DNA from: Demequina lutea
Lineage (GTDB): Bacteria; Actinomycetota; Actinomycetes; Actinomycetales; Demequinaceae
Direction of reading: 5' to 3'
DNA: 64,000 bases
NCBI RefSeq assembly: GCF_013409005.1
Contig: NZ_JACBZO010000001.1
Location: forward strand, 1,178,001-1,242,000
Made by a program: the position numbers and the translations under genes. Below are positions 1-9,683 of this stretch, in pieces. The notes under the pieces were generated by a model. The model did not search any database. It was not told the origin of the DNA and saw only the letters and a list, made by a program, of their open reading frames with translations. Within the stretch, counting starts at the first letter, position 1; each line of letters opens with the position of its first letter.

Positions 1-1383
1 GGCCTGCGCCTTGTCGGTCGCCGCTACCCGAGCGGTGAGTAGTTCGTAGGCGCTCTCACGGTCCACCACCTGGCCGTATTGGGCCGCGCGAGGGCTGGCC
101 TTGACCGCCGCCTCGGGCGCCGGATCCATGAGGCCGCGCGGAGCGCACAGCCGGGTCCACGCGACGGGAGTGGGCGCGCCCTTGTCGCTCAGCACCGTCA
201 CCGCCGCCTCGCCGATGCCCATCGACGTCAGCACGTGCTCGAGGTCATAGGGGGAGATGGGGAACGTGTTGGCAGTGGCCTTCATCGCCTTCGCGTCGTC
301 GGGCGTGAAGGCGCGCAGGGCGTGCTGGACGCGCGAGCCGAACTGGCCGAGCACGTCGGACGGAACGTCCTTGGGGGTCTGGGTCACGAAGAACACGCCG
401 ACGCCCTTGGAGCGGATGAGGCGCACGGTCTGGGTGACCTGCGTCAGGAACTCCTTTGACGCGTCGGTGAAGAGCAGGTGCGCCTCGTCAAAGAAGAACA
501 CCAGCTTTGGCTTGTCGGGGTCTCCCACCTCGGGAAGGTCGCCGAAGAGGTCCGCGAGGAGCCACATGATGAAGGTCGAGAACAGGCGCGGCCTGTCCTG
601 GAGATCGGGCAGCTCGAGGCACGAGATGACCCCGCGTCCGTCGGGCGCCGTCGCCAGCAGGTCCGTCGTGTTGAACGCGGGCTCGCCAAAGAACTCGTCG
701 GCGCCTTGGGCCTGGAGGTTGGCGATCTCGCGCAGCAGCACGCCAGCGGTGGCGGCGGAAACCCCGCCTATCGTCTTGAGTTCGGGCTTGCCCTCGTCGG
801 AGTCGAGGAATTGAATGACCGCGCGGAGGTCCTTGAGGTCCAGCAGCGCGAGGCCGTTCATGTCAGCCCAGTGAAACACGAGCCCGAGCGCCGACTCCTG
901 CACGTCGCTCAGGCCAAGAACCTTGGACATGAGGAGCGGCCCAAAGTCGGTCACCGTGGTGCGGATCGGCACGCCCTTGCCGATGCCTCCCAGCGCGTAG
1001 TACTCGACCGGGTACGCCTTGGCTGCCCAGTCCTGGCCGATGTCGGCCGCGCGCTTGTCGATGAAGTCCTTCTGCTCGCCAGGGACGGCCATTCCCGACA
1101 GGTCGCCCTTGATGTCGGTCACGAACACGGGAACCCCCGCATCGGAAAGCGACTCGGCGAGGCCCTGCAGCGTGCGCGTCTTGCCCGTACCCGTGGCGCC
1201 AGCGATGAGGCCGTGCCTGTTCATCATCTTGAGCGGCAGGCGCACCTGGGCTGACTCGGTGGCGTCGTCGCCCTGAACGAGCGCGCCAATGGTGATGGAC
1301 TCGCCGGGGAAGGTGTAGCCCGCTGCCACGACCGCGGCGTATTGGGGGGAGTTGGGGTCGGTGATCGCGTCTGTCGATGCCAT
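1..1383 (-). CDS. HerA-like DUF853 ATPase, 3' end cut by window edge
   Basis: The protein starts at an ATG at 1383 and runs off the left edge, so about 461 residues are visible. A Walker A motif GATGTGKT lies at residues 62-69 and a Walker B-like segment with FFFDEAHLLF lies near residue 295, the layout of the HerA/FtsK-type DUF853 family (helicase HerA-like C-terminal domain). The family is a predicted hexameric DNA-translocating or helicase ATPase; its cellular role in actinobacteria is not settled. It lies 46 nt downstream of the PH-domain gene on the same strand and may be cotranscribed with it. The C-terminus is not in the window, so its integrity cannot be judged. Confidence 0.88.
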   Translation of the reverse strand, partial: MASTDAITDPNSPQYAAVVAAGYTFPGESITIGALVQGDDATESAQVRLPLKMMNRHGLIAGATGTGKTRTLQGLAESLSDAGVPVFVTDIKGDLSGMAVPGEQKDFIDKRAADIGQDWAAKAYPVEYYALGGIGKGVPIRTTVTDFGPLLMSKVLGLSDVQESALGLVFHWADMNGLALLDLKDLRAVIQFLDSDEGKPELKTIGGVSAATAGVLLREIANLQAQGADEFFGEPAFNTTDLLATAPDGRGVISCLELPDLQDRPRLFSTFIMWLLADLFGDLPEVGDPDKPKLVFFFDEAHLLFTDASKEFLTQVTQTVRLIRSKGVGVFFVTQTPKDVPSDVLGQFGSRVQHALRAFTPDDAKAMKATANTFPISPYDLEHVLTSMGIGEAAVTVLSDKGAPTPVAWTRLCAPRGLMDPAPEAAVKASPRAAQYGQVVDRESAYELLTARVAATDKAQA

Positions 1384-1429
1384 GGAACGACTTTAGTGAA
1401 GCGACCCGCCGCGGTGCCCGCGCTACGCG

Positions 1430-1930
1430 CTATTTGGCGTCGTCGTCTTCCGTCAGGGCATCGTTGAGCTCGTCGTACAGCAGGTTGTGGACCTTCTCAA
1501 CCTGCGGAATGTCGTTGAACTCGAGAGGCTCGTCTGACGCGGATTCGACGATGAGGGTGCCGGCGCCGAAGAGCCTGTCGATGAAGTCGTGGCGGAACTG
1601 CACCGAGTTGATGCGCGCGATCGGGATGTCGATTCCCGACTTGTTGAAGACGCCTGTGCGGTACATGACGCGCCTGTTGGTGACCGCGAAGATCGTCGTG
1701 CCCCACTTGATGAGGGGCGCCACGAGGAACCAGATGAGGGCCACGGCCCACAGGGCGCCCACGACGATCTTGAAGATGTTTCCGCCGAAGTCGACGAAGT
1801 AGATCAGTGCGGCCGCCGCCGCGGTGGCGAGGATCGCAATTCCGACCGGACCGATGAGCGTCTTCCAGTGCGTGTGGCGGTTGACAAGCAGCTTCTCATC
1901 AGGCGCGAGCCCGCGTTCGAGTTGTCCCAT
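1430..1930 (-). CDS. PH domain-containing membrane protein (bPH2-like)
   Basis: This is a 166-residue protein. The ATG at 1930 (MGQLERGLAPDEKLL) is chosen over the upstream extension because the family usually begins just before the short LxxDE stretch and the extension is arginine-rich out-of-frame-like sequence. Two hydrophobic segments (about residues 28-48 and 55-75) are followed by a bacterial PH-like domain containing TNRRVMYRTG and INSVQF motifs, typical of YdbS/YdbT-type bPH2 proteins. The C-terminal tail is acidic (EDDDAK). Function is unknown; the topology implies a membrane anchor with a cytoplasmic PH fold. It is divergent from the ATP-grasp operon across a 104-nt gap. Confidence 0.85.
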   Translation of the reverse strand: MGQLERGLAPDEKLLVNRHTHWKTLIGPVGIAILATAAAAALIYFVDFGGNIFKIVVGALWAVALIWFLVAPLIKWGTTIFAVTNRRVMYRTGVFNKSGIDIPIARINSVQFRHDFIDRLFGAGTLIVESASDEPLEFNDIPQVEKVHNLLYDELNDALTEDDDAK

Positions 1931-2022
1931 GAGCCCGAACGTAGCAGTGCCAGGGCGTAGACGGAAGGGTCCCGCGACCCGCATCGCCCCGCAGCGGAAA
2001 CGCGCGCGATACATGACGCGGA

Positions 2023-2028
2023 TACGCT
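2023..2028 (+). promoter_or_regulatory. Predicted -10 box, leaderless start
   Basis: TACGCT lies 6 nt before the ATG at 2035 and there is no Shine-Dalgarno sequence. This matches the TANNNT-N6-start arrangement of leaderless actinobacterial mRNAs. No convincing -35 was identified. Confidence 0.45.
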
Positions 2029-2034
2029 GACCCC

Positions 2035-3663
2035 ATGGCACTGGATGCGTCGACACCCTGGACGGGTTATTTGCCGTCCGCGGCGTGGGACGAGGCAATG
2101 GACGTCGACGGTCGTGTGCGCGAGCCTTACGCAAAGGTCTATTCCGAGATCGACAAGATGTCGAGCGAGGATCTCACCGCTCGAGCGGATTCTCTCGCCA
2201 ATACGTACCTCGCACAGGGCGTCACTTTCGACCATGCCGGCGAGGAAAGGCCCTTCCCGCTCGACATCGTCCCGAGGGTCGTTGGCGGCGACGAATGGGA
2301 GATCATTTCTCCAGGAGTGGCTCAGCGGGTGCGCACCCTCGAGGCCTTCCTTGCCGACGTCTATGGGTCTCAAAGGTGTGTCACCGACGGCGTGATCCCG
2401 CGCAGGCTGATCACCACGTCGCAGTACTTCCATCGGGTCGTCTCGGGCATTGAGCCCGCCAACGGCGTGCGCGTGCACGTGTCGGGCATCGACCTGGTGC
2501 GCGACCAGCACGGCATTTGGCGGGTTCTCGAGGACAACGTCCGAGTGCCCTCCGGCGTGAGCTACGTCCTGTCCAACCGCCGCGCGATGAGCCAGATGTT
2601 TCCCGACCTGTTTGGGGCCATGGGGGTGCGCCCCGTACTTGAATACAGCCACCGCCTGCGCGCCGCACTCACGAAGGCGGCGCCCGAGGGCGTCGAAGAC
2701 CCGACCATCGTGGTGCTCTCGCCCGGCGTGTTCAACTCCGCGTACTACGAGCACTCCTTGCTCGCCAGGACGATGGGCGTCGAACTGGTCGAGGGACGCG
2801 ACCTGGAGACGCACGGCGGCCGCGTGTACATGCGCACCACGGCGGGCAGGCGCAGGGTCGATGTTGTCTATAGGAGAGTCGACGACGAGTACCTCGACCC
2901 GGTCGTCTTCCGGCCCGATTCCGCTCTTGGTGCTCCCGGCATCATTCACGCCGCGCGCTTGGGCAACGTCACGATCTGCAATGCGGTCGGCAACGGCGTC
3001 GCCGACGACAAGCTCATCTACACCTACATGCCCGCCCTCACCGAGTACTACTTGGGTGAGGAGCCGATCCTTCCCAACGTCGACACGTGGCGTCTGGAGG
3101 AACGCGAAGCGCGCGAGGAGGTCATGGACCGCCTTGCCGAGCTCGTGGTCAAGCCCGTCGACGGCGCGGGAGGCAAGGGAGTGCTCATCGGTCCCGCCGC
3201 AACCAAGAGCGAGTTGGAGGCCGCGCGCAAGCACATTCTTGCCGACCCGCGCGGTTGGATCGCTCAGCCGGTCATCCAGCTTTCTACCGTCCCGACGCTG
3301 ACGCCCGAGGGGCTCGAGCCGCGGCACGTCGACCTCAGGCCGTTCGCCGTCAACGACGGAGACGACGTGTGGGTCTTGCCGGGCGGGCTGACGCGCGTCG
3401 CGCTGCAGCGCGGTCAACTCATCGTTAATTCGTCTCAAGGCGGCGGGTCGAAGGACACGTGGGTCCTTGGTGGAGTGCGCCATCGCGGCCCGGTCGCGAC
3501 CCCCGAGTCGCGTGTCGAATTTGGGGGAGCGACCCCCGTTCCGCAGTCCGCTCACCCCGATGACTACATTCACGGCCAGCAGCAGATGCAGCAGCAACAA
3601 CTGCGGTCGCAAACACAGGGACCGTCGACAGAGGAGCCGCACAACGAGGAGTCACCGTGCTGA
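2035..3663 (+). CDS. Circularly permuted type 2 ATP-grasp protein
   Basis: This 542-residue protein has the features of the circularly permuted ATP-grasp family (formerly DUF404/DUF407): an N-terminal region with a KVYSEID-like segment, a central region rich in conserved Arg/Asp, and a C-terminal half containing VVKPVDGAGGKGVLIG, a nucleotide-binding loop. Family members are predicted to form amide or peptide-like bonds using ATP; the product is not known. The last ~35 residues are low complexity and glutamine-rich (QQQMQQQQ near residue 513), which is not part of the catalytic fold. It overlaps the alpha-E gene by 7 nt, and the transglutaminase follows with a 4-nt overlap, so the three are almost certainly one operon. 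Confidence 0.9.
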   Translation: MALDASTPWTGYLPSAAWDEAMDVDGRVREPYAKVYSEIDKMSSEDLTARADSLANTYLAQGVTFDHAGEERPFPLDIVPRVVGGDEWEIISPGVAQRVRTLEAFLADVYGSQRCVTDGVIPRRLITTSQYFHRVVSGIEPANGVRVHVSGIDLVRDQHGIWRVLEDNVRVPSGVSYVLSNRRAMSQMFPDLFGAMGVRPVLEYSHRLRAALTKAAPEGVEDPTIVVLSPGVFNSAYYEHSLLARTMGVELVEGRDLETHGGRVYMRTTAGRRRVDVVYRRVDDEYLDPVVFRPDSALGAPGIIHAARLGNVTICNAVGNGVADDKLIYTYMPALTEYYLGEEPILPNVDTWRLEEREAREEVMDRLAELVVKPVDGAGGKGVLIGPAATKSELEAARKHILADPRGWIAQPVIQLSTVPTLTPEGLEPRHVDLRPFAVNDGDDVWVLPGGLTRVALQRGQLIVNSSQGGGSKDTWVLGGVRHRGPVATPESRVEFGGATPVPQSAHPDDYIHGQQQMQQQQLRSQTQGPSTEEPHNEESPC

Positions 3664-4580
3664 GCCGGATCGCGGAGTCGCTGTTTTGGATCGGGCGCTA
3701 TGTGGAGCGGGCCGACAATACGGCGCGCCTGCTCGACGTCCACCTCAACGTCTTGCTCGAGGATCCGTGGGTAGACGAGCCGGCCGCCAACGCTTCGCTC
3801 CTTGCTGTCATGCACGTCAAGGCCGGGTCAAGGGTGTCGCGCGAAGAGGTGCTGAGCGCACTCGGGACCGACCCCAAGCTGGCGAGTTCGATCACGGGGA
3901 CGATGGGCGCCGCTCGCGACAATGCGCGGCGGGCTCGCGAGGTCATCTCGACAGAGGTCTGGGAGTCGCTCAACACGACATACATGCAGCTCGGCTCGCG
4001 CTCGCGCACTCCGCGTCCGCACGACTTCTTCCTGTGGGTGCGCGAGCGTGCGGCCGTCGTGTGGGGGCTCCATAGTGCGACGACGTCCAGGGATGATGCC
4101 TGGCACTTCATGGAGGTGGGCCGTTCTCTTGAGCGGGCCGACATGATCGCGCGCATGCTCATGATGCGATCTCTCGAGGGAACCACGGGCCCCAACTGGA
4201 CCACGCTGCTTCGCTCCTGCAGCGCGCACGAGGCGTACTTGCGTACCGTGCGCTCGCTCGTCACCGAGGAGAGGGCGGCGGAGTTCCTGCTCATCGACAG
4301 GCTCTTCCCCCGCTCGATCGCCTACAACCTCGACAAGGTTGAAACCACTCTCGCGCTGATCGAGCCGGGACTTGCCCGCAATTCGCTCACGGACCAGGCG
4401 CGGCTCGCTCTGGGGCGTGCGCGCACCAACCTCGAGTATCAGTCGATCGAGGACATCCTTGGGGACCTTCCCGTGCAGATGCAGCACGTGCAGCGCGCCT
4501 GCGCGACGGCATCGGACCTCATTCGCGATCGCTTCTTCCTTCCGGCATCGTCCGTGTTGTGGAGCCAGGAGGCAGTATGA
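3657..4580 (+). CDS. Alpha-E domain protein (DUF403)
   Basis: This 307-residue, mostly helical protein starts with MLSRIAESLFWIGRYVERADNTARLLDVH, the characteristic opening of the alpha-E family. It has a GTG start inside the end of the ATP-grasp gene. Alpha-E proteins regularly sit beside circularly permuted ATP-grasp and transglutaminase-like genes, and comparative-genomics work has proposed that the three form a peptide-synthesis or modification system. No catalytic motif is evident in this protein, and a scaffold or substrate-binding role is only an inference. Its stop overlaps the ATG of the transglutaminase (ATGA). Confidence 0.9.
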   Translation: MLSRIAESLFWIGRYVERADNTARLLDVHLNVLLEDPWVDEPAANASLLAVMHVKAGSRVSREEVLSALGTDPKLASSITGTMGAARDNARRAREVISTEVWESLNTTYMQLGSRSRTPRPHDFFLWVRERAAVVWGLHSATTSRDDAWHFMEVGRSLERADMIARMLMMRSLEGTTGPNWTTLLRSCSAHEAYLRTVRSLVTEERAAEFLLIDRLFPRSIAYNLDKVETTLALIEPGLARNSLTDQARLALGRARTNLEYQSIEDILGDLPVQMQHVQRACATASDLIRDRFFLPASSVLWSQEAV

Positions 4581-5413
4581 CCGTCCTCAAGATCGTTCAC
4601 TCCACCACGTTCACGTATGACAAGCCGATCTCCAACTCGTACAACGAGGCACGGCTGACGCCCGCGTGGCTGTCGCGCCAGCGCGTGCTCGAGTCGAAGC
4701 TCGAGATCCACCCCGAGTCATGGCAGTCGCAATATCGCGACTACTGGGAGACGGATGTCGTGGTGTTTGAGGTGACGGAGCCGCACACGGCGCTCACCGT
4801 CGTCGCTACCTCTCAGGTCGAGGTCCTGCCCACGACTCACAAGGCCGAGCGCGTCGGGTGGGATGGCCTTGAGGGGCCGATGTTTCAGGACCTGCTCTCG
4901 GAGTATCTTGCCCAGTCGGACGCGACCGAGCCCACCGAGGACCTGGCGGCATTTGCGCTCCAGGCCAGGGACGAGGGCACCCCTGACGAGGCGGCTCGCG
5001 CCATTTGCGACCACCTGCACCAGCAGATGAATTACGTCACGGGTTCCACGTCGGTGCACACTCCTGCGCGGGACGCTTGGGCGGCAAAATCGGGTGTCTG
5101 TCAGGACTTTGCCCACCTCGCGATCGGTGCGCTCCGTCACATCGGGATCCCCGCGCGTTACGTGTCCGGGTACCTCCATCCCAACACCGACGCCGCGGTC
5201 GGCGAGACGGTGCGCGGCGAGTCTCACGCGTGGGTCGAATGGTGGACGGGCGATTGGTTTGGCTTCGATCCAACGAACGACAAGGAAGTGGCCGATCACC
5301 ACGTCGTGGTCGCCCGCGCGCGGGAGTATCGGGACGTTCCGCCGCTGTCCGGAGTCTTTGGCGGCTCAACCAGCAATCTCGACGTCCAGGTCTTGGTGAC
5401 CCTGCTCGCGTGA
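4577..5413 (+). CDS. Transglutaminase-like family protein
   Basis: The 278-residue protein starts at the ATG at 4577, which overlaps the alpha-E stop; a frame extension upstream has no support. An N-terminal beta-rich region (bacterial transglutaminase-like N domain) is followed by a papain-fold core with a visible catalytic triad: Cys175 in GVCQDFAHLAIG, His217 in GESHAWVEWW and Asp231 in FGFDPTND. The family includes cysteine peptidases and amidases; in this genomic setting it may hydrolyse or transfer the product of the neighbouring ATP-grasp enzyme. That link is inferred from operon structure only. No signal peptide is apparent, so it is probably cytoplasmic. Confidence 0.9.
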   Translation: MTVLKIVHSTTFTYDKPISNSYNEARLTPAWLSRQRVLESKLEIHPESWQSQYRDYWETDVVVFEVTEPHTALTVVATSQVEVLPTTHKAERVGWDGLEGPMFQDLLSEYLAQSDATEPTEDLAAFALQARDEGTPDEAARAICDHLHQQMNYVTGSTSVHTPARDAWAAKSGVCQDFAHLAIGALRHIGIPARYVSGYLHPNTDAAVGETVRGESHAWVEWWTGDWFGFDPTNDKEVADHHVVVARAREYRDVPPLSGVFGGSTSNLDVQVLVTLLA

Positions 5414-5433
5414 TCGCGGCCCCTGTCCGTCGG

Positions 5434-5439
5434 TAGAAT
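5434..5439 (+). promoter_or_regulatory. Predicted -10 box of leuS, leaderless start
   Basis: TAGAAT (5 of 6 matches to TATAAT) ends 6 nt before the GTG start at 5446, with no Shine-Dalgarno between. The transcript would begin at or next to the start codon. Confidence 0.55.
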
Positions 5440-5445
5440 CCTGGG

Positions 5446-7956
5446 GTGACCACGCCTGAAGCAGTTTCCGATGATGCCCGCTACGACTTCCGAGAAATCG
5501 AGGCGCGCTGGCTTCCAGTGTGGACGGAGAAGCAGCCCTTCCGCGCGGGCAATGCGGGCGACACCAGGCCGACCAAGTACGTGCTCGACATGTTTCCCTA
5601 CCCCTCGGGAGACCTGCACATGGGTCACGCGGAGGCCTACGCACTCGGTGACGTGATCTCCCGCTACTGGACGATGCGCGGCTTCAACGTGCTGCACCCC
5701 ATCGGCTGGGACAGCTTCGGGCTCCCCGCCGAGAACGCCGCGATCAAGCGCGGCGTGGACCCGGCCGGCTGGACCGAGGCGAACATCGCCCAGCAGCGCA
5801 CCTCGATGGAGCGCTACGCGTGCTCGTTCGATTGGGATCGCGTGCTGATGACGCACCGCCCGGAGTACTACCGCTGGAACCAGTGGATCTTCACCCGCCT
5901 GTACGACCGCGGCCTCGCGTACCGCAAGCCGAGCCTCGTGAACTGGTGTCCCTTCGACCAGACGGTTCTGGCCAACGAGCAAGTGGTAGCCGGGCTCTGC
6001 GAGCGCTGCGACACCCCAGTCACCAAGAAGAAGCTCACGCAGTGGTACTTCAAGGTGACCGACTACGCCGACGAACTGCTGGACGACCTGGAGACGCTGC
6101 GCGACACCTGGCCGTCCAAGGTGATCGCGATGCAGCGCAACTGGATTGGACGCTCGCGCGGTGCCGACGTCGAGTTCGTGATCGAGGGCCACGACCAGCC
6201 CATTCCGATCTACACGACGCGTCCCGACACGCTCTTTGGCGCGACGTTCATGGTGGTCGCCGTCGACTCCGACCTGGCGGCGGAACTGGTGGCGGGCGCG
6301 GACGAGGCAACTCAGGCCGAGTTTGCCGCCTACGCCGAGAAGGTCAAGGGCGACACGGAGATCGAGCGCCTGAGCACCGAGCGGCCCAAGACCGGAGTAT
6401 TCCTCAACCGTTATGCCGTCAACCCGGTCAACGGCGAGAGGCTGCAGATCTGGGCATCGGACTACGTCCTCGCGGACTACGGCCACGGCGCGATCATGGC
6501 CGTTCCGGCACACGACCAGCGCGACCTCGACTTTGCCCGGGCGATGAACCTCCCCATACGGACGGTTCTCGATTGCCGCGACGAGGACCGCAACGCCCTG
6601 CCGGATCCGGCGGAGTCTGGAATCGCCACGACGGGCGACGGTTTCCTCATCAACTCGGGCTCTCTCGATGGCCTGGGCAAGGCCGACGCGATCGACGCGA
6701 TCACGGCTCGGCTTGCCGCGGAGGGAAGGGGCAAACCCGCGACCAACTATCGCCTGCGCGACTGGCTCATCTCGCGCCAACGCTATTGGGGCACGCCCAT
6801 CCCGATCGTTCACTGCGAGGCTTGCGGAGAGGTGCCCGTCCCCGACGACCAACTGCCGGTGACCCTGCCGCCGACCGAGGGCCTCGACCTCAAGCCCAAG
6901 GGCCAGTCGCCCCTCGCTGCGGCCACCGACTGGGTCAACACGACGTGTCCCAAGTGCGGCGGCGCGGCCTTGCGCGACACGGACACGATGGACACGTTCG
7001 TCGACTCGTCCTGGTACTTCTTGCGCTTCCTCAGCCCCGGCAAGACCGACGGCCCCTTCGACCTCGACGAGGCGAAGAAGTGGGCCCCGATCGACCAGTA
7101 CGTCGGCGGCGTGACCCACGCCATCCTGCACTTGCTCTATGCGCGCTTCTTCACCAAGGCGCTGCGCGACATGGGAATGATCGAGTTCGGCGAGCCCTTC
7201 ACGGCACTGCTCAACCAGGGCATGGTCACGATGGACGGTTCCGCGATGTCCAAGAGTCGCGGCAACCTGGTGAGCCTCGCGGCGCAACTCGACGAGTTTG
7301 GTGTGGACGCGATCCGACTCACCATGTCCTTCGCCGGTCCCCCAGAGGACAACATCGACTGGGCCGACGTCTCGCCCTCCGGGAGCGCCAAGTTCCTGGC
7401 GCGTGCGTGGCGGGTCGCTCGCGACGTCACGAGTGACGTGGGCATCGACCCTGCCGCGGGGGACCGCGAACTGCGCGTCGTGACCCACCGCATCCTGGCC
7501 GATGTCGGGGGCCTCATCGAGTCCTTCCGCTTCAACGTGGCGGTCGCGCGCATGATGGAACTCGTCAACGCGACACGCAAGGCGATCGACTCCGGTGCGG
7601 GTCCGGCCGACCCCGCGGTGCGAGAGGCGGCCGAGGTCGTGACGCGCCTGTTGAGCCTGTACGCGCCATATTGTGCAGAGGACATGTGGTCGATGCTCGG
7701 TCACACCGACCTCGTCGCATTGTCGCCGATGCCGGAGATCGACCCCGCCCTGCTTGTCCAGGACACCGTGACGTGTGTCGTGCAGGTCATGGGCAAGGTG
7801 CGCGACCGGCTCGAGGTCTCGCCTGACGCCACCGAGGACGAACTGCGCGAGCTCGCCCTTGCGTCGGAGAACGTGCAACGCGCGATGGACGGCGCCGCCG
7901 TGCGCACGGTGATCGTGCGCCCGCCTGGCCTCGTCAACATCGTCGTGGCGAAGTAG
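5446..7956 (+). CDS. leuS: Leucyl-tRNA synthetase
   Basis: An 836-residue class I aminoacyl-tRNA synthetase that charges tRNA-Leu. The HIGH signature appears as HMGH at residues 58-61 and the KMSKS loop as AMSKS near residue 600. The CP1 editing domain lies between them, with the [16 protein letters not shown] motif, and two CxxC zinc-type pairs are visible (CERCDTP and [14 protein letters not shown]). A GTG start with a TAGAAT box 6 nt upstream argues for leaderless translation. It is followed after only 8 nt by the degV-family gene. Length is normal for bacterial LeuRS and no key motif is missing. Confidence 0.98.
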   Translation: MTTPEAVSDDARYDFREIEARWLPVWTEKQPFRAGNAGDTRPTKYVLDMFPYPSGDLHMGHAEAYALGDVISRYWTMRGFNVLHPIGWDSFGLPAENAAIKRGVDPAGWTEANIAQQRTSMERYACSFDWDRVLMTHRPEYYRWNQWIFTRLYDRGLAYRKPSLVNWCPFDQTVLANEQVVAGLCERCDTPVTKKKLTQWYFKVTDYADELLDDLETLRDTWPSKVIAMQRNWIGRSRGADVEFVIEGHDQPIPIYTTRPDTLFGATFMVVAVDSDLAAELVAGADEATQAEFAAYAEKVKGDTEIERLSTERPKTGVFLNRYAVNPVNGERLQIWASDYVLADYGHGAIMAVPAHDQRDLDFARAMNLPIRTVLDCRDEDRNALPDPAESGIATTGDGFLINSGSLDGLGKADAIDAITARLAAEGRGKPATNYRLRDWLISRQRYWGTPIPIVHCEACGEVPVPDDQLPVTLPPTEGLDLKPKGQSPLAAATDWVNTTCPKCGGAALRDTDTMDTFVDSSWYFLRFLSPGKTDGPFDLDEAKKWAPIDQYVGGVTHAILHLLYARFFTKALRDMGMIEFGEPFTALLNQGMVTMDGSAMSKSRGNLVSLAAQLDEFGVDAIRLTMSFAGPPEDNIDWADVSPSGSAKFLARAWRVARDVTSDVGIDPAAGDRELRVVTHRILADVGGLIESFRFNVAVARMMELVNATRKAIDSGAGPADPAVREAAEVVTRLLSLYAPYCAEDMWSMLGHTDLVALSPMPEIDPALLVQDTVTCVVQVMGKVRDRLEVSPDATEDELRELALASENVQRAMDGAAVRTVIVRPPGLVNIVVAK

Positions 7957-7964
7957 CGGTCCGC

Positions 7965-8837
7965 ATGGCGCCCAGGGTGGTCGTGGCGACCGATTCGTCG
8001 GCTTGCCTTCCCCTGGAACTCGCGGAGCAGTGGGGGGTACTCATCGCCCCGCTGCAGGTGATCGTGGACGAAGAGGCGTTCGACGAGGGCTCCGGCATCG
8101 CGCCGCAAGCGGTCGTCGACGCGCTCGTTTCCGGGCGCACCGTGGGAACGTCTCAGCCAGGGCCAGCCGCCCTCCTGCGCATCGCGGACGATGCCAAGGC
8201 GCTCGGCGCCGACCACGTGGTCTTCGTGGCGCTGTCCGGCGCGATGTCGGGAACGGCTCAAGCGATGGAAGCGGTCGCTTGTCGCGCCTGCCTTCCCGTG
8301 ACCGTGGTCGACTCGGGCACGGTGTCGCTCGCGGCAGGGCTCGCAGTACTGTCCGCCGCGGCCGTGGCATGCGCGGGAGGCTCGGCCGATGAGGTGGCGG
8401 CGGAGGCGCGACGTGCCTCCGAGAGTTCCCTGTGCCTCTTCACCGTCGACTCTCTTGAGTACCTCCGCAGGGGAGGGCGAGTGAGCGACACGATGGCCGC
8501 GCTTGGCGATGCGCTCGGAGTTAAGCCCGTCCTCGGAGTCGTTGATGGGCGTGTGGAGCAGGTGGAGCGAGTGCGTACCTCGGCGAGGGCGCGTGCAGCG
8601 GTGCTCGACAGGATCGCCGCACGCGCGCCGTCCCATGCTCATCCGGTCGTCGGCCTGATGACGCTTCCTGGAGACGATGAGATGGCGAGCAAGGCGCACG
8701 ACGTGCTCGCCTCGCGGGGCGACTGGCCGATCGTCACGGCGGGACTGTCAGCGGTTCTCGCGGCCCATGGCGGGCCGAGATCGCTCGCCGTCGCCGTTGT
8801 TGACGTTCACGCCGATGTGGCGGCGGCGCTCGGGTAG
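7965..8837 (+). CDS. DegV family fatty-acid-binding protein
   Basis: A 290-residue DegV-fold protein. The N-terminus VVVATDSSACLPLELAEQWGV is the family's opening motif, and conserved Ser/Thr-Gly segments (GTSQPGPAAL, ALSGAMSGTAQAME, DSGTVSLAAG) line the lipid pocket. RGGRVS in the middle of the protein is also a family hallmark. Proteins of this family bind a fatty acid; some (FakB) present it to a FakA kinase, but no DAK-type kinase gene is next to it here. It follows leuS by 8 nt and is probably cotranscribed. Confidence 0.92.
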   Translation: MAPRVVVATDSSACLPLELAEQWGVLIAPLQVIVDEEAFDEGSGIAPQAVVDALVSGRTVGTSQPGPAALLRIADDAKALGADHVVFVALSGAMSGTAQAMEAVACRACLPVTVVDSGTVSLAAGLAVLSAAAVACAGGSADEVAAEARRASESSLCLFTVDSLEYLRRGGRVSDTMAALGDALGVKPVLGVVDGRVEQVERVRTSARARAAVLDRIAARAPSHAHPVVGLMTLPGDDEMASKAHDVLASRGDWPIVTAGLSAVLAAHGGPRSLAVAVVDVHADVAAALG

Positions 8838-8912
8838 TCGTCCCCAACCACGAAGAGCGACGGCTCTTAGACGTTGACCTATTCCCGAGGCCGCGGCCCG
8901 CAGTCGCATCTC

Positions 8913-8918
8913 TAGCGT
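8913..8918 (+). promoter_or_regulatory. Predicted -10 box of comEA, leaderless start
   Basis: TAGCGT ends 6 nt before the ATG at 8925 with no Shine-Dalgarno. The arrangement matches other starts in the window; the -35 is not clear. Confidence 0.45.
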
Positions 8919-8924
8919 CGATTC

Positions 8925-9683
8925 ATGACCGATGGCGAGGATGTGCGGACGAGGGTCGAGGACGCCTTGCGCAGGGCCGCCTCGACCGCCTACGAGGCCG
9001 CCCACGGCGCTCTCGAGAACCACGGCGCTCTCGAAGAGCGCGACGATGCGGACGCCGCGCCGCGGTGGCGATTCAGGGTGTCTCCGCGCGTGGCGGTAAC
9101 GGCGACGATCGCCGTCGCGATACTCGGCGCCATGATCGTCTTCCTGCCTCCCAGCGTCGCTCGCGTCGCCCCAGGCGCGGCAGCCGAGTTGGCACTTTCG
9201 AGCCCGGCAGCCACCTCGTCGACCATCTCGTCGGCCGTGACGGTGGGTCTTCCCGCCGGGTCCGTTGTCGTGCACGTCGCGGGCGCGGTCTCCGCGCCCG
9301 GCCTCTATACGCTCGACGGGGGAGCTCGCGTTGCCGATGCCGTCGCGGCCGCGGGCGGCGCCGCCGACGGTGCCGACCTCGATGCTCTCAATCTTGCTCG
9401 GGTTGTTGTTGATGGCGAACAGGTGCGCGTGCCACTGAAAGGTGAGGCTGCGGTCGGCAAGTTCGCGGGCGGTGGGGCGGCGAGCGCGGACGGGCGAGTC
9501 AACATCAACAGCGCCGACGCGGCGGCGTTGGAGGCACTGCCAGGCGTGGGTCCCGTACTCGCGGCGCGCATTGCCGCGTACAGGGATGCCCACGGGCCCT
9601 TCGCGTCCGTCGATGCGCTCGACGACGTGAGCGGTGTGGGACCCGCTGTGCTCGAGAAGGTTCGAGCGGTAGCCACGGTGTGA
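8925..9683 (+). CDS. comEA: ComEA-like DNA-binding competence protein
   Basis: A 252-residue membrane-anchored protein. After a charged cytoplasmic N-terminus there is one transmembrane segment (about residues 56-75), then an SLBB domain (VVHVAGAVSAPGLYTLDGGARVADAV), a spacer, and a C-terminal pair of helix-hairpin-helix motifs (VNINSADAAALEALPGVGPVLAARI and SVDALDDVSGVGPAVLEKV). This is the standard ComEA order: an extracytoplasmic DNA receptor for uptake. It overlaps comEC by 4 nt. The N-terminal tail carries a small 18-bp-period repeat (HGALEN/HGALEE at 9002-9034). Confidence 0.93.
   Translation: MTDGEDVRTRVEDALRRAASTAYEAAHGALENHGALEERDDADAAPRWRFRVSPRVAVTATIAVAILGAMIVFLPPSVARVAPGAAAELALSSPAATSSTISSAVTVGLPAGSVVVHVAGAVSAPGLYTLDGGARVADAVAAAGGAADGADLDALNLARVVVDGEQVRVPLKGEAAVGKFAGGGAASADGRVNINSADAAALEALPGVGPVLAARIAAYRDAHGPFASVDALDDVSGVGPAVLEKVRAVATV

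Noticed and set aside
5296-7878. 860-codon open frame opposite leuS
   Set aside because: High-G+C shadow of the leuS frame; no conserved motif and no ribosome site. The same applies to the long antisense frames at 1804-3642, 27963-29249, 30092-31882 and 43030-44913.
9002-9034. 18-bp-period repeat in the comEA N-terminus
   Set aside because: Only two units in a variable cytoplasmic tail; not a functional repeat array.
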